5,224 nucleotides of DNA from the NCBI GenBank assembly GCA_004144935.1, contig SDZP01000262.1, forward strand, positions 1-5,224. Direction: 5' to 3'. Position numbers and translations under genes: made by a program. Numbering within the stretch: position 1 is the stretch's first letter; every line of letters starts with the position of its first letter. The notes below the pieces were generated by a model that was given only the letters and a program-made list of their open reading frames with translations, did no database searches and was not told the origin of the DNA. This stretch comes from Caulobacteraceae bacterium (GTDB taxonomy: Bacteria > Pseudomonadota > Alphaproteobacteria > Caulobacterales > Caulobacteraceae). This document shows positions 1 through 3,935 of this stretch, piece after piece.

Positions 1-438
1 CTGTTCAACGACGTGATCCGCAAGGTCTGCATGCCGCTGGTCAAGGGCGGCGACATCACCCAGCTCGCCAAGTCCTTCGGCATGAAGCAGAAGAAGCGCG
101 ACATGGTCTGGGAAAAGACCTGGGCCCAGGGCTTCAAGGTCACCCTGCGCGAGCAGGGCGTGAACAAGAACATCTGCACCGTCACCGTGCAGCACCCGAT
201 CGACGGCCTGACCGCGACCATCACCGACGTCCACAACCGCGTCATCTATGACGGCTGGACGCTCGAGGATAACGCCAAGCGCACCACCGACATGGAGCGC
301 ACCAACCGCAAGTGGTCGCACTTCTCGGGCAACACCCGCGAGGACATCGTGCTGGTCACCACCCGCAAGGTCGGCGGAACCCCGGTCAATTCCAAGTACG
401 ACCAGACGGACATCATCTACGCCGTCACCACCTACTAG
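1..438 (+). CDS. 3' part of an unrecognised protein gene (5' end outside window)
   Basis: The frame is open from the first base and stops at TAG 436-438, so the true start lies upstream; the GTG at 13 is internal or at best an alternative start. The 145 visible residues match no family I can name with confidence. Visible traits are two cysteines (window residues 10 and 59), a 'VCMPL' motif at 9-13, a W-rich stretch (WEKTW at about 37-41) followed by beta-strand-like 'FKVTL' and 'ICTVTV', and a short C-terminal beta-rich part. The two cysteines and the absence of any membrane segment in the visible part would suit a small periplasmic disulfide-bonded protein, but no signal peptide can be seen because the N-terminus is missing. 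The riboswitch of the downstream exporter begins 9 nt after the stop, so the two genes are probably on one transcript or the exporter promoter lies inside this gene. The frame is certain; the function is unknown. Confidence 0.85.
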   Translation: MFNDVIRKVCMPLVKGGDITQLAKSFGMKQKKRDMVWEKTWAQGFKVTLREQGVNKNICTVTVQHPIDGLTATITDVHNRVIYDGWTLEDNAKRTTDMERTNRKWSHFSGNTREDIVLVTTRKVGGTPVNSKYDQTDIIYAVTTY

Positions 439-447
439 GCTCCTGAA

Positions 448-507
448 GGCCGGCGGGACGACCCGCCGGCCGCTTTCCAGATCGGGACGACCCGGCTTTC
501 AAAGGGA
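448..507 (+). promoter_or_regulatory. Guanidine-II (mini-ykkC) riboswitch controlling gdx
   Basis: Two hairpins stand in tandem. P1 pairs 448-457 with 462-471 (10 perfect, mostly G-C pairs) around the loop ACGA (458-461). P2 pairs 482-486 with 491-495 (four G-C/C-G pairs plus a U-G) around an identical ACGA loop (487-490). The linker is 10 nt (472-481). A Shine-Dalgarno, AAAGGGA (501-507), follows 5 nt after P2 and ends 7 nt before the ATG of an SMR guanidinium exporter. Two stem-loops with ACGR loops, a short linker and a location just before the RBS of a gdx/sugE gene are the defining traits of the guanidine-II class. In that class each loop binds one guanidinium, the loops kiss through their CG bases, and ligand turns expression on, usually at translation. 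The linker CUUUCC (473-478) can partly pair with AAAG or GGGA of the Shine-Dalgarno and is my candidate anti-SD. No U-tract follows either hairpin, which argues against a transcription-termination mechanism. Confidence 0.92.
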
Positions 508-514
508 TCCCCTC

Positions 515-841
515 ATGGCCTGGATCGTCCTCGTCATCGCCGGCCTGTTCGAGACCGGCTGGGCCGTTGGCCTGAAATACACCGACGGCTTCACGCGCCT
601 CTGGCCGACGGTCTGGACGGCCTTCGCCCTCGTCGTCTCCATGGCCCTGCTGGGCTGGTCGATCAAGACGTTGCCTCTCGGCACCGCCTATGCGGTCTGG
701 ACCGGGATCGGCGCGGTCGGCACGGTGATCGTCGGCATCATCCTGTTCAAGGAACCAGCCACGGTGGCGCGACTGCTCTGCGTCGGCCTGATCGTGGCCG
801 GCATCGTCGGCCTGAAGATCTTCAGCCCGCCGGGCGGCTGA
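515..841 (+). CDS. gdx: SMR-family guanidinium exporter (Gdx/SugE type)
   Basis: This 108-residue, four-helix inner-membrane protein has the normal SMR length. Helices lie at roughly residues 2-20, 30-49, 57-77 and 85-103. Glu13 in TM1 is the invariant proton/substrate-binding acid of SMR proteins. Trp16, Ser42, Tyr59 and Trp62 match residues known to line the guanidinium pocket in characterised Gdx proteins, and TM3 carries the family 'AYAVWTGIGAVG' segment with 'FKEP' after it. Members export guanidinium in exchange for protons as antiparallel dual-topology homodimers. The ATG at 515 is chosen over longer in-frame options because the protein then begins exactly at TM1, has AAAGGGA 7 nt upstream, and lies directly behind a guanidine-II riboswitch. 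That riboswitch makes export of guanidinium, rather than of quaternary ammonium drugs, the likely physiological role. The older name is sugE. A single gene suffices in this subfamily, and no partner SMR gene or guanidine-degrading enzyme is visible in the window. Confidence 0.95.
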   Translation: MAWIVLVIAGLFETGWAVGLKYTDGFTRLWPTVWTAFALVVSMALLGWSIKTLPLGTAYAVWTGIGAVGTVIVGIILFKEPATVARLLCVGLIVAGIVGLKIFSPPGG

Positions 842-863
842 GGCCGCCCTGCTCCCGACTTTG

Positions 864-882
864 AGCCCCCGATTTTGGGGCT
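864..882 (+). terminator. Small hairpin downstream of gdx (possible weak terminator)
   Basis: AGCCCC at 864-869 pairs perfectly with GGGGCT at 877-882 around a 7-nt loop, 22 nt after the exporter stop. No run of T follows, so it does not meet the standard for an intrinsic terminator; it may slow polymerase, stabilise a 3' end, or mean nothing. It is the only notable structure in the 95-nt gap between gdx and the next gene, where I see no convincing -35/-10 promoter. Confidence 0.3.
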
Positions 883-923
883 GACCGACGACGGCGGAAC
901 GGGCCTCTGGTCTCCTCAGGTAT

Positions 924-929
924 GGAGAG
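924..929 (+). promoter_or_regulatory. Shine-Dalgarno favouring the GTG 937 start
   Basis: GGAGAG sits 7 nt before GTG 937. The alternative ATG at 922 is itself partly inside this motif and has only a badly spaced AGG (918-920) in front of it. This decides the start of the following secreted-protein gene in favour of the GTG. Confidence 0.55.
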
Positions 930-936
930 CAGACCC

Positions 937-1467
937 GTGCGCGCAAACCTTGTCGCCGTCGCCGCCACATTGGCCGTCGCTGCCCCCGCCCTGGCCCAGG
1001 GGCCGGTGGACAGCCTCACCGGCTTCAGCCAGGCGGCCGCCGCCTGCAGCGCCATGGTCGAAGCCGGCGGAACCGCCCCGGCCGTCGCCGCGGCGGGCAA
1101 GACGGCGAGCCTGGTCACCGGCGGGACCGACGCGCCCCTGCTGCAGAGCCATTTCTTCAAGGACGCGGCCCGCGTCGACTGGTGGACCCGCCCCACGTCC
1201 GACGGCCGGGTGCAGATCGGCTACGACGCGGCCAAGGGGCAGTGCCGCGTCTTCCTGTTCGGGGTTCCCCGCCGCGACGCCGCCCAGCGGGCGCGGAACG
1301 CCCTACCGGCCGGCTGGTTCGCCTATGAGGACGGCAAGACCTGGGTTCGCCGCCGCGACGACGGAACGCTGACGGTCATGACCGTTCACCAGGGAGACGA
1401 GAGCAAGGGCGTCGGGCCCACGACCCTGACGGCCCTGGCCCACGTCTGGCACAACACCGCCAAATAA
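937..1467 (+). CDS. Unrecognised exported protein with signal peptide
   Basis: Starting at GTG 937 the product is 176 residues; the in-frame ATG at 922 would add five residues (M-E-S-R-P). The N-terminus 'MRANLVAVAATLAVAAPALA' is a textbook Sec signal peptide with an Ala-Leu-Ala cleavage site before Gln, so the mature protein should be periplasmic or secreted. The first 60 or so mature residues are Ala-rich and probably helical, with one cysteine (residue 37). A more polar part follows with 'VDWWTRP', 'GRVQIGYD', then a second cysteine (residue 103) in 'GQCRVFLFGVP', and later 'GWFAYEDGKTWVRRRD' and 'TLTVMTVHQG'. The two cysteines could form a disulfide. I do not recognise the family. The order of features resembles that of the protein encoded at 1-438, which may mean a shared fold. 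The TAA stop abuts the stop of the convergent hydrolase gene with no base between. There is no sign of membrane anchoring or a lipobox. Confidence 0.85.
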   Translation: MRANLVAVAATLAVAAPALAQGPVDSLTGFSQAAAACSAMVEAGGTAPAVAAAGKTASLVTGGTDAPLLQSHFFKDAARVDWWTRPTSDGRVQIGYDAAKGQCRVFLFGVPRRDAAQRARNALPAGWFAYEDGKTWVRRRDDGTLTVMTVHQGDESKGVGPTTLTALAHVWHNTAK

Positions 1468-2241
1468 TCAGGCCGCCGCGGCCAGTTTGCCGTCCAGCCA
1501 AGCCAGGCAGCGATCGGCGACGGCCTCCCAGCCGGGCTCGCCGGGCAACCAGTGGCTCATGTCCTCGAACACCACCGTCTCGCCGCCCATCTTCCGGGCG
1601 GTCTGGCGGACGGTGGCGGCCGGATGGATCAGGTCCCTGCCGCCGGCCATGGCCAGCACCGGCAGGCCGGGTCTGGCCGACACCTGGGTGGTCATGAACG
1701 GGTCCAGCCACCAGTTCAGCGTTTCCCACAGCGCCCGGCCGCTCTCGGGGACCATCCGGGCGAAGGCGGCCTTGCGGGCGTCGCTGTCCAGGCGATCGAG
1801 GCTGTAGCCGTTGGCCAGGCCCCGGTCGGGGGCGACCGACTGCAGCCAGAAGGCGCCCAGCGCATACAGGCTGACGGCGCTGGCCCCTTCCTCCATGGTC
1901 GAGCCGTAGACGCCCCAGGGCGCCGAGGGGGCCAGCAGCACCAGGGCCGCCAGCGGCGCCTTGCGGGCCGTCATCTGGGCGACCAGGCCGCCCAGCGAAT
2001 GACCGATCAGCACCGGCGGCGCCGCGCAGGCGGCGCAGATGGCGGCGATGTGGTCGGCGTAGTCGCTCATCGACCTGCCGGCCGGATCGGTCCCCGGCGA
2101 ATGGCCGGGCAGGTCGGGGGTCAGCACGAGGTGGCCCGCCGCCTCAAACGGCGTCTTGAAGTCGTCCCAGATCCAGCCGGCGCAGAAGGCGCCATGAACC
2201 ATGACGATCGGCGGTCTGGTCGACGTCGGGCCCGGGCTCAA
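1468..2241 (-). CDS. Alpha/beta-fold hydrolase (esterase-like), last gene of the operon
   Basis: This is a 257-residue single-domain cytoplasmic alpha/beta hydrolase without signal peptide. The oxyanion-hole motif is His16-Gly17 ('VMVHGAFCAGW'). The nucleophile is Ser82 in Gly-His-Ser-Leu-Gly. The acid is most likely Asp203 ('AGGRDLIHP') and the base His230 ('MSHWLPGEP'), so the triad is intact and correctly spaced. The cap region (about residues 108-185) is short and helical. The substrate cannot be read from sequence; small-ester or lactone hydrolysis is typical for this group. The start is the TTG at 2241, which overlaps the TGA stop of the preceding gene as TTGA. The only nearby ATG (codon 14) would remove the first strand before the HG motif. 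No clear Shine-Dalgarno is present, so translation is probably coupled to the gene before it. The TGA stop at 1470-1468 abuts the stop of the plus-strand gene. Confidence 0.92.
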   Translation of the reverse strand: MSPGPTSTRPPIVMVHGAFCAGWIWDDFKTPFEAAGHLVLTPDLPGHSPGTDPAGRSMSDYADHIAAICAACAAPPVLIGHSLGGLVAQMTARKAPLAALVLLAPSAPWGVYGSTMEEGASAVSLYALGAFWLQSVAPDRGLANGYSLDRLDSDARKAAFARMVPESGRALWETLNWWLDPFMTTQVSARPGLPVLAMAGGRDLIHPAATVRQTARKMGGETVVFEDMSHWLPGEPGWEAVADRCLAWLDGKLAAAA

Positions 2242-3455
2242 GACTTCGGCTTCGCGGCCGGCTTCTTGGCGGAGGCCTTCTTGGCCGGCGCCTTGGCGGT
2301 CGGGACAGGCTTGGCGGCCGCCTTGGGTGCGGCGGCCTTCTTCGCCGGTTTGGCGGCAGGCGCTTCCGCCACCTCGACGGCGGCAGCCGCGGCCTTTCCG
2401 GCGGCCGGTTTCTTCGCCGCCGGGGCCGGCGCGACCTCGACTGTCCTGGCGGCCGGTGTCGTCTTGGCCGTCGGCCTGGGCGCATTCGCCTTCGGCTTGG
2501 CCGCCTTCGCAGCCGGCGCCTTGGCGGCCGGCGGCGGTGGCGTCGCCTCGGCTATCACCGCCGCAGCCGCGGTCTTGCCCGGCTTGGCCTTTGCGGCGGC
2601 CTTCGGCTTGGCCGGGACCTTGGCCGAAGCCGTCTTCGCCGTCGCCGTCTTCACCGCCGGCGGATCGGCGGTCAGGCCCTTGCTGTCCAGCCAGGCGGCG
2701 ATGTCGGCGATCACCTGGTCGGTGCCAGGCTCATCGACGATCCAGTGGGCGTTGTTGGGGTATTCCAGATAGTCGCCGCCGACCCGGCCGTACTTGGCCC
2801 CCACCCGGCGGATGTCGGCGATCGGGGTGGCGCGGTCCTTGGCTCCGCCGATGGTCAGCAGCGGGATGGTGACCTTGGTCTCGTCGATGGTGGCGATCCG
2901 GTGCTCGTCCTTCTCCGGATAGGCCAGGTCGTTGTAGACCGCGCCGCTGTCGTAGACGGCGGTGGCGTAGATCTCGGCATGGCGGGCGGCGGGCACCCGG
3001 TTCAGCACCCCCCATTTGAAGCCGGTCGGCCAGATCTTGTGGGACTTGGTCTCCGGCTTGCCGGAGAACAGGATGTTGCCGAAGGTCACCGCCTGAGCCA
3101 GGGCGCTGCCGCTGCGGGCGTCGGCGGGGGAGGCGGGGGTCAGCAGCACGGCGGCCCGGCCGACGCCGCGCTCGGCCAGCTTCTGGACGATCAGCCCGCC
3201 CATGGAATGGCCGAACAGCACCGGCGGCTGGCCGGTCTCGGCCTCCAGCTGGCGCGCCGCGGCCTCCATGTCGTCCACATAGTCCTTGAGCCGCAGGCTG
3301 GGCAGGTCGGCCGGCGGCTTGCCGACGGTGCGCTTGTCGGGCCGCAGGGTCGGGGTCTCGACCCGCCAGCCCTTGGCGCGGAAGGCCGGCGCCAGGCGAT
3401 CCCAGGCCTGGCCCGTCGAGCCCACGCCGTGGATCATCAGGATCGCACCACTCAT
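2238..3455 (-). CDS. Alpha/beta hydrolase with polycationic tail, possible independent product from internal ATG
   Basis: Starting at ATG 3455 the product is 405 residues. The catalytic domain spans about residues 3-260, with oxyanion motif His9-Gly10 ('LMIHGVGSTG'), nucleophile Ser84 in Gly-His-Ser-Met-Gly, acid Asp207 ('GGAKDRATP') and base His237 ('NNAHWIVDEP'). All triad members are present, so the enzyme should be active on an unknown, probably ester-type, substrate. Residues 262-405 form an Ala/Lys/Pro-rich tail. A Shine-Dalgarno, GGAG, lies at 3465-3462, 6 nt before the ATG and inside the end of the RppH coding part, so independent translation is well supported. This entry overlaps the fused ORF deliberately because both readings are consistent with the sequence. 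It lies directly before a second alpha/beta hydrolase gene, but the two proteins differ clearly outside the shared motifs, so a recent tandem duplication is unlikely. Confidence 0.75.
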   Translation of the reverse strand: MSGAILMIHGVGSTGQAWDRLAPAFRAKGWRVETPTLRPDKRTVGKPPADLPSLRLKDYVDDMEAAARQLEAETGQPPVLFGHSMGGLIVQKLAERGVGRAAVLLTPASPADARSGSALAQAVTFGNILFSGKPETKSHKIWPTGFKWGVLNRVPAARHAEIYATAVYDSGAVYNDLAYPEKDEHRIATIDETKVTIPLLTIGGAKDRATPIADIRRVGAKYGRVGGDYLEYPNNAHWIVDEPGTDQVIADIAAWLDSKGLTADPPAVKTATAKTASAKVPAKPKAAAKAKPGKTAAAAVIAEATPPPPAAKAPAAKAAKPKANAPRPTAKTTPAARTVEVAPAPAAKKPAAGKAAAAAVEVAEAPAAKPAKKAAAPKAAAKPVPTAKAPAKKASAKKPAAKPKS

Positions 3456-3935
3456 CGCCGTCTCCGCATAATGTCTGAAGGCTTCGACGACCTGATCGTA
3501 GGCCGCGCGCTTGAACGGTACGATGAGCCCGGGCGCCTCGTCGAGTCGCGCCCATCGCCAGGCGTCGAATTCGGGCGTCCCATGGGCGTCCAGCCGGACC
3601 TCCTTGTCCTTGCCGGTGAAGCGCATGGCGAACCACACCTGCTTCTGGCCGGTCCAGCCCTTGGTGAACTTCGAGCCCCGCGCGTAGGGGGGAAAGTCGT
3701 AGGTGATCCAGCCCTTGGTGCGGCCGAGGATCTTCACCGACCGGATCCCGGTCTCCTCTTCCAGTTCCCGGCGCGCGGCGGTCTCCAGGTCCTCGCCCGG
3801 ATCAACGCCGCCTTGCGGAAACTGCCAGCGATGCGCCGCGTCCGCGCCCGCGCGGCGGCCCAGCCAGACGCGGCCGTCGCGATGAAACAGGACAACCCCG
3901 ACGTTGGGGCGATGTTTGGGATATGAGTCGGTCAA
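2238..3935 (-). CDS. rppH: Fused ORF: RppH Nudix RNA pyrophosphohydrolase + alpha/beta hydrolase + Ala/Lys/Pro tail
   Basis: One uninterrupted frame of 565 residues. Residues 1-160 are a complete RppH. 'RPNVGVVLF' opens the domain, 'RWQFPQGGVDPGED' leads into a full Nudix box (Gly42, Glu48, Arg56-Glu57, Glu60-Glu61, Gly63), and 'FDAWRWARLDE' and 'IVPFKRAAYDQVVEAFRHYA' match the usual C-terminal part. RppH removes pyrophosphate from 5'-triphosphate mRNA to start decay and also acts on dinucleoside polyphosphates; it works in the cytoplasm. Where RppH normally ends there is no stop: the frame passes directly into an alpha/beta hydrolase (from residue 161) and then a basic low-complexity tail. 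The start is TTG 3935, overlapping the TGA of the upstream gene as TTGA; no ATG exists near the conserved N-terminus. The internal ATG at 3455 has its own Shine-Dalgarno, so the long product, the short product, or both may be made. A recent fusion, or an indel or sequencing error that removed a stop, are alternatives. Confidence 0.75.
   Translation of the reverse strand: MTDSYPKHRPNVGVVLFHRDGRVWLGRRAGADAAHRWQFPQGGVDPGEDLETAARRELEEETGIRSVKILGRTKGWITYDFPPYARGSKFTKGWTGQKQVWFAMRFTGKDKEVRLDAHGTPEFDAWRWARLDEAPGLIVPFKRAAYDQVVEAFRHYAETAMSGAILMIHGVGSTGQAWDRLAPAFRAKGWRVETPTLRPDKRTVGKPPADLPSLRLKDYVDDMEAAARQLEAETGQPPVLFGHSMGGLIVQKLAERGVGRAAVLLTPASPADARSGSALAQAVTFGNILFSGKPETKSHKIWPTGFKWGVLNRVPAARHAEIYATAVYDSGAVYNDLAYPEKDEHRIATIDETKVTIPLLTIGGAKDRATPIADIRRVGAKYGRVGGDYLEYPNNAHWIVDEPGTDQVIADIAAWLDSKGLTADPPAVKTATAKTASAKVPAKPKAAAKAKPGKTAAAAVIAEATPPPPAAKAPAAKAAKPKANAPRPTAKTTPAARTVEVAPAPAAKKPAAGKAAAAAVEVAEAPAAKPAKKAAAPKAAAKPVPTAKAPAKKASAKKPAAKPKS
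2241..2672 (-). repeat. Low-complexity coding region for an Ala/Lys/Pro-rich basic tail
   Basis: This stretch encodes the last 144 residues of the hydrolase. They are almost only Ala, Lys, Pro, Thr and Val in irregular 'AAK', 'PAK' and 'KPK' units, with about 28 lysines and 2 arginines against about 5 acidic residues and no aromatics. The DNA is correspondingly repetitive, with many GGCGGCC/TTGGC-like words on the plus strand. Such tails occur in histone H1-like proteins, in extended HU proteins and in PhaF-type phasins, where they bind DNA; nucleic-acid or polyanion binding is therefore plausible here but inferred. Confidence 0.8.
3456..3935 (-). other. rppH: RppH (Nudix hydrolase) domain portion of the fused ORF
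   Basis: This marks the 160 codons that correspond to a stand-alone RppH, whose usual length is about 155-175 residues. The domain is complete and the Nudix catalytic glutamates are present, so RNA pyrophosphohydrolase activity is expected. Linkage to a divergent polysaccharide deacetylase-like gene just upstream is, from memory, common in alphaproteobacteria. If a stop was lost or an indel is present, this segment would be annotated as an independent rppH gene. Confidence 0.85.
3462..3465 (-). promoter_or_regulatory. Internal Shine-Dalgarno for the alpha/beta hydrolase
   Basis: On the minus strand GGAG is followed after 6 nt by ATG 3455-3453. It is the best-spaced ribosome binding site on the minus-strand operon and supports initiation of the hydrolase inside the RppH frame. 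Confidence 0.6.

Noticed and set aside
448..471. P1 hairpin as an intrinsic terminator of the upstream gene
   Set aside because: There is no T-run after the stem, and the ACGA loop matched by a second ACGA hairpin is explained much better by the guanidine-II riboswitch.
504..511. GGGATCCC palindrome over the gdx ribosome binding site
   Set aside because: It cannot fold on itself as a hairpin because there is no loop. It overlaps the Shine-Dalgarno and is probably incidental.
248..514. N-terminal extension of the gdx frame
   Set aside because: It overlaps the upstream gene in another frame, gives Ser/Arg/Thr-rich sequence, and would run through both riboswitch hairpins. SMR proteins start at TM1, as from ATG 515.
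1552..2772. Long plus-strand open frame of 406 codons opposite the hydrolases
   Set aside because: It is an antisense shadow of high-GC coding DNA. Its product is low-complexity Ala/Gly-rich without domain features, while the opposite strand encodes two intact catalytic triads.
1468..3455. Recent tandem duplication of the two alpha/beta hydrolases
   Set aside because: They share only the general fold motifs (HG, GHSxG, D, H). The intervening sequences and lengths differ too much for a recent duplication.
2745..3926. Long plus-strand open frame of 393 codons opposite rppH and the hydrolase
   Set aside because: Shadow of the minus-strand genes; no recognisable motif, and the composition is that of reversed high-GC codons.
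3925..3929. GAGTC (CcrM-type GANTC) site near the rppH start
   Set aside because: Such sites are frequent by chance. A second one occurs at 3543-3547, and nothing ties either to regulation here.
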